DNA from: Mucilaginibacter sp. cycad4
GTDB taxonomy: Bacteria; Bacteroidota; Bacteroidia; Sphingobacteriales; Sphingobacteriaceae
Direction of reading: 5' to 3'
Assembly (NCBI RefSeq): GCF_034263275.1
Contig: NZ_CP139559.1
Span: forward strand, 2,542,001-2,606,000
DNA length: 64,000 nucleotides
Shown here: positions 17,990 to 26,545 of the stretch, one piece after another
Position numbering within the stretch: the first letter of the stretch is position 1
Layout of the letters: the number at the start of each line of letters is the position of its first letter
Program-made: the position numbers and the translations under genes
The notes under the pieces: generated by a model
Told to the model about the DNA's origin: nothing
Database searches by the model: none
The model's input: only the letters and a program-made list of their open reading frames with translations

Positions 17990-19051
17990 ATGGAAAATCG
18001 GATAAACAGGGCTGAACAACTTTGGCAGGCTTGGATGGAGAAGCAGGGGCAATTAGAAAAACTAATCGGAACAGGCACGGACAGCATCCGGGAATTAGAA
18101 AAGACACAATATGATTTTTTTCGTACCGGCTTGTACCGCATATCAGCCCAGCCGCAAGAACATGAAAAGTTGCATTTGCAGGCCATAGCCTTAATTAGCA
18201 GAAAGCTGCAAAAAAAGCTTTATCCCAATCCGGTGATCAGGTTGCTGCACAGGGCTAAGGCACGCTTATTTGATAAGCCCAAACACTTACGTGAGTTTGA
18301 AACGCAAAAGGTTGAGGGGCTGATATTACTTAATCAGCAATTCAAAAAGTTAGGACTGGCATCGTATAGCGGAAAACTGGACAAATTTCTCGACTACGAG
18401 AGTAGCCTGGTTACCATTCCGATGACTACCCAACTACCCGACAAAAGCACACTTGACATAGATGTTAAGCTGGCAAGGGACAAGAGCGGCATTTACCTAT
18501 TTAATGGGTTCGGTGCAGCGATGACGAAGCCGGGTGAGATGCCTGTAAAACAGTTTTTTGAGGTGGGCGCTTCGATCAATGCAATGGAAGCCGCCAATCT
18601 TTTAGCTGGCAGGGCGGTGAAAAAAGAATTTGAATTGGTAGACGGCACAAGGTCGCAGAAATGGCTGCAACTCGACTTTCAGCAACAACAAAGTCCCGGC
18701 AGTTTCAAAATGCTTGAATATCATGATGATTTCCCTTTAGAGAAAAATCTTACTGAACTAATGGACAAGGTTGTTTTTGAGGGGTTGAAAGTAAAAGAAG
18801 CGCTGAAAGGTTTGGAGCAAGGCCATCAAATCAGTATTGGTTTACGCAATGGGCAATATGATAATGTACTTCTTCAGGCGAATCCGGCTGATTTATCTAT
18901 TTCAATATCGGATAAATCGGGCCAACCGCTCTCTATGGAATCTTTGGCAAAAAAAGAACCTGATGCAGCACATCAAATCGAACGCTCCTTGAGCCTGGTA
19001 CGAACCGAACGAATAGAAACACAACAAGACCGGTCGCTTGGAATAGGGTAA
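17990..19051 (+). CDS. DUF3945-like mobile-element protein, first copy
   Basis: 353 residues, soluble. The N-terminal 140 residues are helical and charged. From about residue 150 it shares a module with the next protein: TTQLPDKSTLDIDV, an EAANLLAGRAVKKEF block, W-x-QLDF and a VKEAL helix. These resemble DUF3945/DUF4099-type proteins frequent on Bacteroidota conjugative elements; function unknown. It begins 5 bases after traM where traN is expected, suggesting that the transfer operon was rearranged here. Confidence 0.5.
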   Translation: MENRINRAEQLWQAWMEKQGQLEKLIGTGTDSIRELEKTQYDFFRTGLYRISAQPQEHEKLHLQAIALISRKLQKKLYPNPVIRLLHRAKARLFDKPKHLREFETQKVEGLILLNQQFKKLGLASYSGKLDKFLDYESSLVTIPMTTQLPDKSTLDIDVKLARDKSGIYLFNGFGAAMTKPGEMPVKQFFEVGASINAMEAANLLAGRAVKKEFELVDGTRSQKWLQLDFQQQQSPGSFKMLEYHDDFPLEKNLTELMDKVVFEGLKVKEALKGLEQGHQISIGLRNGQYDNVLLQANPADLSISISDKSGQPLSMESLAKKEPDAAHQIERSLSLVRTERIETQQDRSLGIG

Positions 19052-19083
19052 TCTGAATTTTATAGAACCTAAAATTCAAGCTA

Positions 19084-20343
19084 ATGGAATTTACAACGAA
19101 ACACGCTGAAAGCATTATTAATATGCTGCAAGAAGCCCAGGATGTGGGAATGACACATGCTGTGATCGAATGGCATCCGTCTGAAATGGAGATCAGGCCG
19201 AATGATATCGAACTCTATGACGACCATGAGGAGGCATTGGACAATTTTGAAATGAGAGCAGGCTTAGGCTTGCCGTTCGATACTGACCATCCGGTTTATT
19301 GTATGTCTATTGATAGAATGATTTCAGTATTTGAAGAAGCGAATAATTTAAAAGAACAAGTTATGAACAGGAACAATTGGGAAAACATTCAGGACGAAAT
19401 GAAGCAGCTTCGTTTTAGTCCGCAGACTATTGAGGAAACGCGCCAAAAGATGGAAAAAGGTGTTTCGGACTTTATCGCGCATGACCAGATCAAAGGTAAC
19501 AAAGGACTGGTCGATGTTTCTGCGCATTTCAAAAAATCGGGCCAGTCGGAGAATTACTATCTCGGTAAATTTGAGGTGGCGCTTAATACCGGGAAGGCAT
19601 TGGAAGAAGGCCAAAAGTATTTTGTGATTTCTCCAAACGAGCAGCAGCCAGGCAAGAACATCAGCAGGTCGTTCGAGAACGTGAGCGAGGGTATCAATTA
19701 TTTTAAATCGCAAACGGGTGATAGCAAGCTCGCAGCAGGTAAAGATGCCGCACATGCCCGTGATCTGGCCACCATGAATGCAGGAAAGATCGATTATGTT
19801 GAAAAAGGTTTTGCCAACACCTTCCGCACACCAGCCTTGACGCAAACTTTCTTTGTTGACCGAGGCAGGGGCTTTACCGTCGAACAGGCGGCAAATTTGA
19901 TACAGGGGCGCTCTGTATTCCGCGACGATCTTTTGAATTTCGGCGGCAACCCTTATGCCGCATGGGTGAAGTTGGATTTTGATACGCCAAAAGACAAGTA
20001 TCAGAACTATACGACCAAACAATACCATGTCCCGAGCTATGGTTTTACCATCAAGGAGGCGCTGGAAAAGTATAACATTAAAGAACTGTCTGACCCAGAA
20101 AAAGCTGAAAAATTGATCAAATCGGTTGAGAATGGCAATCGCCCGCTGGTCACCACCGTTAAAGACGGCCAAAACGTCAAACTATATATGGAAACCTCTC
20201 CACGCTACCGTCAACTGAATTTCTTTCAGGAGAATGGCAGGATCGAGAAACGTGAGCAGTTCTTGAAAGAACCGCAGCAAGACCAAAAACTGTCCTTTAG
20301 CAAAGGCCAGGGCAAAGAGCAGGAACAAGGCATGGCCGTTTAA
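19084..20343 (+). CDS. DUF3945-like mobile-element protein, second copy
   Basis: 419 residues, soluble, no membrane helix. Residues 1-90 resemble an acidic domain of unknown type. A central part has a GKFEVALNTGKALEEGQKYF block, and the last 180 residues share the EQAANLIQGRSVFRDD, W-VKLDF and IKEALEKY elements with the preceding protein. The end (LNFFQENGRIEKREQF) is characteristic of DUF3945-like proteins of mobile elements. Function unknown. 32 bases separate it from the previous gene. Confidence 0.5.
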   Translation: MEFTTKHAESIINMLQEAQDVGMTHAVIEWHPSEMEIRPNDIELYDDHEEALDNFEMRAGLGLPFDTDHPVYCMSIDRMISVFEEANNLKEQVMNRNNWENIQDEMKQLRFSPQTIEETRQKMEKGVSDFIAHDQIKGNKGLVDVSAHFKKSGQSENYYLGKFEVALNTGKALEEGQKYFVISPNEQQPGKNISRSFENVSEGINYFKSQTGDSKLAAGKDAAHARDLATMNAGKIDYVEKGFANTFRTPALTQTFFVDRGRGFTVEQAANLIQGRSVFRDDLLNFGGNPYAAWVKLDFDTPKDKYQNYTTKQYHVPSYGFTIKEALEKYNIKELSDPEKAEKLIKSVENGNRPLVTTVKDGQNVKLYMETSPRYRQLNFFQENGRIEKREQFLKEPQQDQKLSFSKGQGKEQEQGMAV

Positions 20344-20401
20344 AAATGCTTAACAGCACAAACAGAATTAATTAAATATTAACTTATAAATTAAAAAAAT
20401 C

Positions 20402-20575
20402 ATGGAAAAGATCGCAAAATTGAAAGAATTGGTAGCTTCAGCCGAAACCGATGCCACCAAGTTCTATGAAAGAGGTAACAGTGCTGCCGGAACGAGGTTA
20501 CGCAAAACTTTACAGGAGATCAAGGTTGCCGCACAAGACATTCGTCAGGATGTAACAAACAAGAAAAAATCGTAA
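20402..20575 (+). CDS. Histone H1-like protein
   Basis: 57-residue basic helical protein (MEKIAKLKELVASAETDATK at the start; GTRLRKTLQEIKVAAQDIRQ in the middle). It matches the short histone H1/Hc1-like proteins found in many Bacteroidota, often on mobile elements. Probably a small DNA-binding, nucleoid-associated protein. It is below common ORF length cut-offs but has clear family identity, a compact position 58 bases after the DUF3945-like gene, and its own intrinsic terminator. Confidence 0.8.
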   Translation: MEKIAKLKELVASAETDATKFYERGNSAAGTRLRKTLQEIKVAAQDIRQDVTNKKKS

Positions 20576-20600
20576 TTTTTAGTGTTAGAAATTGAATTTG

Positions 20601-20634
20601 AAGCCCGGTTTAAAACCGGGCTTTTTCTTTTTTT
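20601..20634 (+). terminator. Intrinsic terminator after histone H1-like gene
   Basis: AAGCCCGGTTT / AAAACCGGGCTT stem with a tiny loop, followed by TTTTCTTTTTTT. It ends the plus-strand accessory operon and lies just before two minus-strand genes. Confidence 0.85.
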
Positions 20635-20638
20635 ATAC

Positions 20639-20989
20639 TTATCGAAGATCGTAATACATATTGTCTTTAATATCATCAGCTGGATTACGTTTTACAAGCA
20701 AAATATTTTTATCATCTGTTGAACGCCAATTTTGGCCGTCCGGGATATAACGCTCCGTATAAGACTCCCCGTTATCGTCATCTAATAAAACGATCATTAG
20801 CTTTCCTTCATTTACCGCCCAATTTCCGCGCATTTCTTTTGTTGCAAAACCATCCCCCTCTGTTGCAATTATTGACCATTCAACCAAGAGATCAGGCCGC
20901 AATATAAAATATTCGGAATGTGACGGATCGTTAGGTAGTTCCTTTAAATAAATTCCTGCATTGGGTAGGATGTAAGGGTTGGGATACAT
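20639..20989 (-). CDS. Hypothetical soluble protein
   Basis: 116 residues from the ATG at 20989 (MYPNPYILPNAGIYLKELPN). A longer frame reaches 21100, but its extra 37 residues run antisense-shifted through sequence that reads better as the tail of the upstream gene, so I reject it. The protein is beta-rich and acidic (VEWSIIATEGDGFAT, LLDDDNGESYTERYIPDGQN) with no signal peptide. No family recognised; the layout resembles small immunity-type or lipocalin-like proteins, but this is weak. Co-oriented with the HEAT-like gene upstream. Confidence 0.5.
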   Translation of the reverse strand: MYPNPYILPNAGIYLKELPNDPSHSEYFILRPDLLVEWSIIATEGDGFATKEMRGNWAVNEGKLMIVLLDDDNGESYTERYIPDGQNWRSTDDKNILLVKRNPADDIKDNMYYDLR

Positions 20990-21099
20990 AGCATTTTGCG
21001 GTATTACGACACTTGATTTAAAACACTGGCGGCTTTGAGCAGCGCGCGAAACTGCTCGTGGTTGACGGGCAAACTCAATCTGGTCGCCAAATAGTCGCA

Positions 21100-21732
21100 C
21101 TACATATTGATGATGTTATCGGCAACCTGGCTGTCCTCATTCATTCGCACCGACGTGGTTTTAATGGCACCTTCCAACGTCAAATCGCTTTCAAAGTCAT
21201 TTAATATCATCATCAGATCTTCTTGCACATCCCAATTCGGTGAGCATAACCGGAGTTCATGAAACGATTGGTAAGGCGAGAAATCAATCGTAATTTCTTT
21301 AGTCAGCAGTTCGCCCAGCCTATTCATTGCCTCACCCTCCAACATCGTTTCAGGGTAAATAAACGCGGCAATACAAGCAACATAGCTGATGAACTTTTCT
21401 ATCGGGCCAATCCAAAGGGTTTTCCAATAGGCTGGTACAAAGAAGTCTTTCATTATGGCTATCGAATCCTTTTCCACACGGCTTTGTAAGGCTTTAATCG
21501 CTTCTTTCGCCACATCCGATTTGAAGCTTGTTTCCTCTGCTAACGCCATAAGTACTGGCACACTAAAAATATCACCGGCTTTTCCCAGGGCTACACAGAT
21601 CAACATAAATAAATGCGGGTTATCTGTGGTACGCAATACCTCATGCAAATGTTTTTCATCTTTAGCCTGATCGCTATCGTAGCCTTTAGTTAAAAGCTTC
21701 TCTAAAATTAACATGGTTTTAACGTCTTCCAT
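21100..21732 (-). CDS. HEAT-like helical protein, probably cut by an amber codon
   Basis: About 210 residues from the ATG at 21732 (MEDVKTMLILEKLL); a start 27 bases further up is also possible. The N-terminal half has HEAT-like helix pairs (HLFMLICVALGKAGDIFSVP, VPVLMALAEE). No catalytic motif seen; function unknown. After the TAG at 21100-21102 the same frame stays open for 31 more codons (ending at 21004) with protein-like sequence (SLPVNHEQFRALLKAASVLN). That tail stops 15 bases before the next gene starts, which suggests the TAG is a premature stop. Both genes lie against the direction of the surrounding element genes. Confidence 0.5.
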   Translation of the reverse strand: MEDVKTMLILEKLLTKGYDSDQAKDEKHLHEVLRTTDNPHLFMLICVALGKAGDIFSVPVLMALAEETSFKSDVAKEAIKALQSRVEKDSIAIMKDFFVPAYWKTLWIGPIEKFISYVACIAAFIYPETMLEGEAMNRLGELLTKEITIDFSPYQSFHELRLCSPNWDVQEDLMMILNDFESDLTLEGAIKTTSVRMNEDSQVADNIINM

Positions 21733-21759
21733 AGTATAGAATGCCAGCCTGAAGATCAA

Positions 21760-22259
21760 ATTTAATGATTTCGTTTCTATCTGCCAACGCGAGCGGGTGC
21801 AGCCGCTTCATTCCGTTCCTGCATTCAGCCGCTTTCCCGCGCTTTCATACTTGGCGGCCCTGCCGCCATATATGATACTTCCGTTTTGTTAAGTGAATAA
21901 AGTTTTGAGTTATCTCCCTGTATTTTCTCCCACTGACTTTTTCTGAAGCAAATTTCTGAACGCCGGTCTGTTGGTCAAGACCGAGCCTTCGGTTTTTGGA
22001 AAAAAATCTCCACGCCCTACGCTGCGCTTCGGGGTAGTATTTTTTTCCAAAAAGTCTTGCCCCTCAGCCCGGCGTGTTCAGGTGCGGGTGCTTACAAAAA
22101 GCCAGCGAGGCGTATGCCGAGCGGCTTTACTAAAAAGCATAACGAACATGGATACACAGAAAAGCAGAGCGCCCCCACACATGACGGACAGCACAGACCG
22201 CCAACCGTCACAGGGATTTTAAAACGAATTAAGTAACAAACATTTAAAAATTAGAAATT
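21760..22259. other. Intergenic region of the mobile element with long inverted repeat
   Basis: 500 bp between divergent operons. It holds a 15-bp inverted repeat (21993-22053, listed separately) and an 83-codon plus-strand frame (21971-22222) rich in S, R and P with no recognisable family; I do not call it a gene. The promoter of the downstream DUF932 operon should lie near 22180-22250, but no clear TAnnTTTG box was found. Confidence 0.4.
21993..22053. repeat. 15-bp perfect inverted repeat with 31-bp spacer
   Basis: TTTTTGGAAAAAAAT (21993-22007) and ATTTTTTTCCAAAAA (22039-22053) are exact reverse complements. The spacer is G+C-rich. Such a structure in a leader of an element could be a protein-binding site or part of an oriT-like region; no relaxase gene is nearby to support the latter. 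Confidence 0.55.
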
Positions 22260-22877
22260 ATGAAAACTACAGTAATAGAAAGCGGAAAAAACAACAAAGT
22301 TGATAACAAAGCGCAAAACGGTACAGCCGGAAAAATTAACAACCTGCCCGTAGGCACTTCCTTTAACGCACCTGCCAAAAAGGACGAGCCTAAAAAGGAT
22401 GAAACTACAAAGTCCGAGCCTGCAAAAGAGGTGGCACAACCGGCCAAAGCTACCGCGCCCGAACCATCATCCGCCAAAGTTGAACCGGTAGTGTTGGAAG
22501 CACCAAAAGCGGAAGAACAACAACCACAGCCACAGGCCGAGCCAACCAAAGCGGAAATTAAGGCGGCAATTAAACCCATGCTTAATCTGGAAAGCACTTT
22601 AAAGTTGGTAGAAGAAATGCACCGCAAGAGCAAACAGCGCACCAAGTTGCAGGAAACTATCAAAAATTTAGAGGGCTTTGAGGTTGAATTACGGGACGAG
22701 GCCGACACCACCGACACCAATTATTATACCGGGTGTGTACTGGTTATCGAGGATGACAAACGTAACAAGTTTGAAACCAAGAACCCGACTATTATTTGGG
22801 CGGTAGCACAGATGGTAAACAGCATGTGCATTGACAAACTGGCCGAGATCGAGGCATCAATCGTATTGCCTCAATAA
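22260..22877 (+). CDS. Mobile-element protein with Lys/Pro/Glu-rich N-terminus
   Basis: 205 residues. The first 100 are low-complexity (PAKKDEPKKDETTKSEPAKE) and probably disordered; the last 100 form an ordered domain (IKPMLNLESTLKLVEEMHRK ... GFEVELRDEAD). This layout is common upstream of DUF932 genes on Bacteroidota elements. No enzymatic motif; perhaps single-strand-DNA or replication related, but that is a guess from context. First gene of an operon with two small genes and DUF932. Confidence 0.55.
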   Translation: MKTTVIESGKNNKVDNKAQNGTAGKINNLPVGTSFNAPAKKDEPKKDETTKSEPAKEVAQPAKATAPEPSSAKVEPVVLEAPKAEEQQPQPQAEPTKAEIKAAIKPMLNLESTLKLVEEMHRKSKQRTKLQETIKNLEGFEVELRDEADTTDTNYYTGCVLVIEDDKRNKFETKNPTIIWAVAQMVNSMCIDKLAEIEASIVLPQ

Positions 22878-22937
22878 TTCACAATTGCCCCTTGTAAATG
22901 CAGGGGGCAATTATTAAATCACTTATTCAGCTATACC

Positions 22938-23063
22938 ATGTACGAATTATTTATAGAACTGACCAACCAAATTTTTTGGGATGGTTACGCGGAAAACTTA
23001 GCCCTTGAAAATCCGGCAGCGTTCCAGTTGGAATACACCGAGTTTGTAAACGGGTTCAATTAA
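22938..23063 (+). CDS. 41-residue protein in the DUF932 operon
   Basis: Short frame starting MYELFIELTNQIFWDGYAEN and ending EFVNGFN. Its stop overlaps the next start (TAATG at 23061-23065), which indicates translational coupling and supports it as a real gene. Acidic, no membrane segment, no family recognised. Confidence 0.55.
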   Translation: MYELFIELTNQIFWDGYAENLALENPAAFQLEYTEFVNGFN

Positions 23064-23242
23064 TGTTTGCCATGAAAGACACAGTTTATTTATTGATCAA
23101 AGTGGTAATTGATACCAACTACAGGAACATACAGGATGCTATAGGCGAAGTTCAGCGCAATACGGTTTACACCGTGATGGATAGTAAGAATGTAAAAGTA
23201 CTGAATAGTAAAATTATGGATTTGCGGACCAACCGCAAATAA
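23063..23242 (+). CDS. 59-residue protein in the DUF932 operon
   Basis: Short frame MFAMKDTVYLLIKVVIDTNY ... MDLRTNRK; an internal ATG (MKDTV) three codons in may be the used start. Coupled to the previous gene by TAATG and followed 25 bases later by DUF932. Mixed beta/alpha character, no family recognised. Confidence 0.55.
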   Translation: MFAMKDTVYLLIKVVIDTNYRNIQDAIGEVQRNTVYTVMDSKNVKVLNSKIMDLRTNRK

Positions 23243-23267
23243 TGTTTAACCCACAAATTTTAAGAAA

Positions 23268-24275
23268 ATGACAGCTTTAAATAATAATATCGTTAAGCCA
23301 AAAGTTTGGCAGATGATAGGGAAATCCATTTCCCCCAATGCGACCAGCGCCGAAGCGATACAGGAAGCAGGCTTAGACTTCGAGGTCGTAAAAAGTTCTA
23401 ATATCCACCCTTTGCCAAGTGGCATCAATATGATTTCGGATAACAGTTATTTTACCTTCCGTACTGATACCGAGGCCATTTTGGGAGATAAAATAGGCAG
23501 TGATTATACGGTCGTACAGAATACGCAGGCGTTTGATTTTTTCGACAATATTGCAGGGGGCAAAAATCAGATCAAGTACGAAACAGCCGGGGCATTAGGT
23601 TACGGCGAAACGATATTTGTAACTGCCAAATTACCCGGACATATACGTGTCGGCAGGGACGATCTAATCGACAATTATTTATTCCTGACATCTACCCACA
23701 ACGGTACAGGCTGTATAATTATCGCATTTACACCCGTGCGTATTTGGTGCTCCAATACATTAAATGCTGCTTTACGCAATTGCACGAATGCCGTTTATAT
23801 CAGACATACAGCCAGTGCCGAGGAAAAGCTAAAGAGCGCACACAAAATGTTAGGGCTTACCGACCAACTGACCGTTGAACTGGAGGCCATTTTTAACCGA
23901 TGGGCAAGGGTAAGGATAACCGACCCACAGGTGAAAAAGTTGATACAGTTAGCCATGATACCAAACAAGGAAACCTACCAAAAGCTAAAAGCAGGACGGG
24001 AAGATGAACTGTCAAGCCATTATAACAACATGGTGAGCAGTGTTTTTGACTATGCCATGACCGCAAACAGCCAACAGGAACACACCACCAAAGGTACTTT
24101 GTTTGGGGCTTACAACAGTATCACGGGATATTTTCAGAACGTCCGAAATTTCAGGGACGAAGAAAACAAGTTTAAAAGCATCATGTACGGCACAGGTCTG
24201 CAAAGGGGACAAACCGCTTTTGACCTTTGTACAGATTTTGCCAAAAGCGGCAACGAAGCCCTGATACTTAACTAA
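23268..24275 (+). CDS. DUF932 domain protein (phage/plasmid-like)
   Basis: 335-residue member of DUF932, a family found on plasmids, phages and conjugative elements and of unknown biochemical function. Recognisable blocks are GSDYTVVQNTQAFDFFDNI, the LTSTHNGTGCIIIAFTPVRI core and CSNTLNAALRN. No truncation. It is the largest gene of a five- or six-gene operon running 22260-25012. Confidence 0.82.
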   Translation: MTALNNNIVKPKVWQMIGKSISPNATSAEAIQEAGLDFEVVKSSNIHPLPSGINMISDNSYFTFRTDTEAILGDKIGSDYTVVQNTQAFDFFDNIAGGKNQIKYETAGALGYGETIFVTAKLPGHIRVGRDDLIDNYLFLTSTHNGTGCIIIAFTPVRIWCSNTLNAALRNCTNAVYIRHTASAEEKLKSAHKMLGLTDQLTVELEAIFNRWARVRITDPQVKKLIQLAMIPNKETYQKLKAGREDELSSHYNNMVSSVFDYAMTANSQQEHTTKGTLFGAYNSITGYFQNVRNFRDEENKFKSIMYGTGLQRGQTAFDLCTDFAKSGNEALILN

Positions 24276-24321
24276 CCGATTATGGCGGGCAAAGTCCCGC
24301 CATATTTAAAAATTTATAGCT

Positions 24322-24648
24322 ATGGAAGATATAACGATCTGCTATGAATATGATTTTGCGCTTACCGTCCGAAAGAAGAACGGCAAGTTGTATAAAAATC
24401 ATCATATCGCCGGGATAGGTATCAGTTTTGGCACCGCCTTATTTGACGCCTACACCATTCTGAAAAAGCGAAAATGTGAACTATTGGCGATCAACCACGT
24501 GAGAGCCAAGAGCATTGCATTCGCTTTTGATAAAAATGGCGCAGCAATTAAGGTCAATTTAACAGACCACCCACCGGTGATACCCGATGATTTCGAGAAA
24601 GAACTAAATCGTTTACCAAAAAACAACAGTCATGAAACCATTAAATAA
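24322..24648 (+). CDS. Hypothetical accessory protein
   Basis: 108 residues starting MEDITICYEYDFALTVRKKN. It looks like a compact alpha/beta domain; no motif recognised. 46 bases after DUF932 and overlapping the next gene by 17 bases, so it belongs to the same operon. Confidence 0.5.
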   Translation: MEDITICYEYDFALTVRKKNGKLYKNHHIAGIGISFGTALFDAYTILKKRKCELLAINHVRAKSIAFAFDKNGAAIKVNLTDHPPVIPDDFEKELNRLPKNNSHETIK

Positions 24649-25012
24649 TCTGAATAATATAGAAAAAGCAAAGTTGCTACACGAACTTTTTCCCGATGAA
24701 ATTCCACAATTGTTAGCTGAAATTTTAGCCGTTTGCGAAGATTTCAGGGCTAATAAAACGGCCTATAGTGAACAATGGCAATCGGGACGACTGATGACCT
24801 TTGATAATTGGCTGCAATTAGGAGAGCAAGCCGAAAAGCTAATTTTAAAATACCGTAAAAGCATGGAGAAAAGCAGCAAGGTATTCGCTGAACAGCTTTG
24901 CAGTACATGGGATTATACTTTTCTGTTTGTTAACGACCGTATCTGTAAACATGCTGAAAAATCAGCGCAGGTCAAGTTTAAAATAGCAGTTGAATTGCTT
25001 TATTACCCGTAA
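24632..25012 (+). CDS. Hypothetical helical accessory protein
   Basis: 126 residues, almost entirely helical (NNIEKAKLLHELFPDEIPQL, then LILKYRKSMEKSSKVFAEQL). No signal peptide or catalytic motif. It overlaps the previous gene by 17 bases and is the last gene before an intrinsic terminator. Confidence 0.5.
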   Translation: MKPLNNLNNIEKAKLLHELFPDEIPQLLAEILAVCEDFRANKTAYSEQWQSGRLMTFDNWLQLGEQAEKLILKYRKSMEKSSKVFAEQLCSTWDYTFLFVNDRICKHAEKSAQVKFKIAVELLYYP

Positions 25013-25025
25013 ATGAACGACCTAA

Positions 25026-25050
25026 AATAAGCCCGTTTAACGGGCTTATT
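25026..25050 (+). terminator. Intrinsic terminator ending the DUF932 operon
   Basis: AATAAGCCCGTT / AACGGGCTTATT: near-perfect 12-bp arms directly after the last gene of the operon. The following 260 bp to the DUF4238 gene are A+T-rich and contain no gene I can support; there is one weak hairpin (GCCTA/TAGGC) near 25230. Confidence 0.75.
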
Positions 25051-25312
25051 TATGCAGGTATGTATTATTATTCCCAATCAAGAACATGGCCTTATATTGC
25101 TTAATTTAAAGCCAAAATTAGCGGCATAAGGCCATTTATATGCGGCGCTTTAAGCCCGGAAAAGTGCCTTTTACAAGCCATTTTACCTTTGAAAATCAGC
25201 CCCAAACGCAGTAGGTTATCGCACAGGATTGCCTAAGCTTGGTAATAGGCTTATTATGGTTAGGTTACTGACCTTATAGAGAAATAATAGCTTATTTTTC
25301 TATATTTAATTC

Positions 25313-26428
25313 ATGAGTAAAACCAAGCATCAACATTTTATTCCACGTTCATATTTGAAGAATTTCGCACAAAACGATAATGATAAGCTTTTTGTGGAAG
25401 CGAAATTAAAGGCAGAACTCACTCCTAAAAAAGACCTAATCAGCATAAAAGATATTTGCGTCAATAAAAATATATATACGCTACCTCTTAAAGAGGGGGA
25501 TAACAAATATGCCCTGGAAGAATACTATGCTAAGGAAATTGATGAGGTATACCCTGAAGTTTATGGCTGGCTGACTAATCCCGAAATGGTCAAAATAGAC
25601 CCGGAGCAGCGTGGTAAAATCATTATGACAACCATGAGCCTTTTTTTTAGAACGCCTAAGTTCCTTAATGCCGGTCAACGGACTAACAATATTGTCTTAG
25701 ATTACGCAGTTAGAAACTGTCAAGACAAGAACGGCAATGTAAAGTTAAAGTTTAAAGAATATGATCTGAATTTCCATATTACGCAGCTTGAGGAAGTAAG
25801 AGATCAGTTAAAGATCGATAATAAAATAAAATTTCTTCAAGGTCATTTAGCTGATTGGCATGAGTTCAGAAAATTTAAGCTATTTGCCGCTATTTGCGTT
25901 TACAAAATTTACGACAATATCGATTTGATTACCTCTGATAATCCCGTGTTTATGCATAGCGTAAAAGGGAACCCATTTCAACTTTTTGACCCTACTAATA
26001 TAATCTCATTGCCGTTGGACAATAAACATTACCTTACGATATTTCCCAATACAGAAGAATCGATGATTGATACAATTCATCGCGGCGACAGGGATAAGTG
26101 GTTTGCGTTGACAACTAATTTGCAAATCGAAAAAAGTGCTGAAGATTGGATTTTAGGAAAGCCAGGTACTGTAACCGCCCACCTTGCAGACCAAATCAAA
26201 CACAACGAATTGACACCGGAGAATATTAAGGCGGTTGAAATGATCAAAAAGAGAGCTAACGATCAAATGGAATTGGTTAGCCTTATGGAAAAAAATGGGC
26301 CGTATCACCAAATTGTGGTTGACAAATTGAATGAACTTTTAAAGGATGAAGTTCACAGGAGCGATCCGGAGATTTTAAAGACTGGGCATCAACTTGCTAA
26401 ATATGGATGTAAAGTGAATCTGCCATGA
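25313..26428 (+). CDS. DUF4238 family protein
   Basis: 371 residues beginning with the family signature KTKHQHFIPRSYLKNFA: closely spaced His residues followed by IPRSYLKNF, suggestive of a metal- or nucleic-acid-binding site. DUF4238 proteins are scattered in bacteria, often next to mobile elements, and have no established function that I can state. The middle is charged and helical; no membrane segment. The gene is visibly richer in A+T than the tra genes, which fits separate acquisition. 117 bases separate it from the next gene. Confidence 0.75.
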   Translation: MSKTKHQHFIPRSYLKNFAQNDNDKLFVEAKLKAELTPKKDLISIKDICVNKNIYTLPLKEGDNKYALEEYYAKEIDEVYPEVYGWLTNPEMVKIDPEQRGKIIMTTMSLFFRTPKFLNAGQRTNNIVLDYAVRNCQDKNGNVKLKFKEYDLNFHITQLEEVRDQLKIDNKIKFLQGHLADWHEFRKFKLFAAICVYKIYDNIDLITSDNPVFMHSVKGNPFQLFDPTNIISLPLDNKHYLTIFPNTEESMIDTIHRGDRDKWFALTTNLQIEKSAEDWILGKPGTVTAHLADQIKHNELTPENIKAVEMIKKRANDQMELVSLMEKNGPYHQIVVDKLNELLKDEVHRSDPEILKTGHQLAKYGCKVNLP

Positions 26429-26545
26429 ATAAAGTTGGCCTCTACATCGCTAACTTACAATGAGGCTATGTTCTTGTAATCTAAAGGCCCGTAAAATCTA
26501 ATAACGCATTTTATTACCTTTACAATAAGTTCCTAAATATTAGTT

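Noticed and set aside
19348..20172. 274-codon open frame on the minus strand
   Set aside because: Antisense inside the second DUF3945-like gene; no recognisable features.
21971..22222. 83-codon plus-strand frame in the element leader
   Set aside because: Overlaps the long inverted repeat, composition is unlike the neighbours and no family is recognised; not enough support for a gene.
22244..22720. 158-codon minus-strand frame rich in Ser/Ala/Gly
   Set aside because: It mirrors the low-complexity Lys/Pro/Glu region of the plus-strand gene, which explains the open frame.
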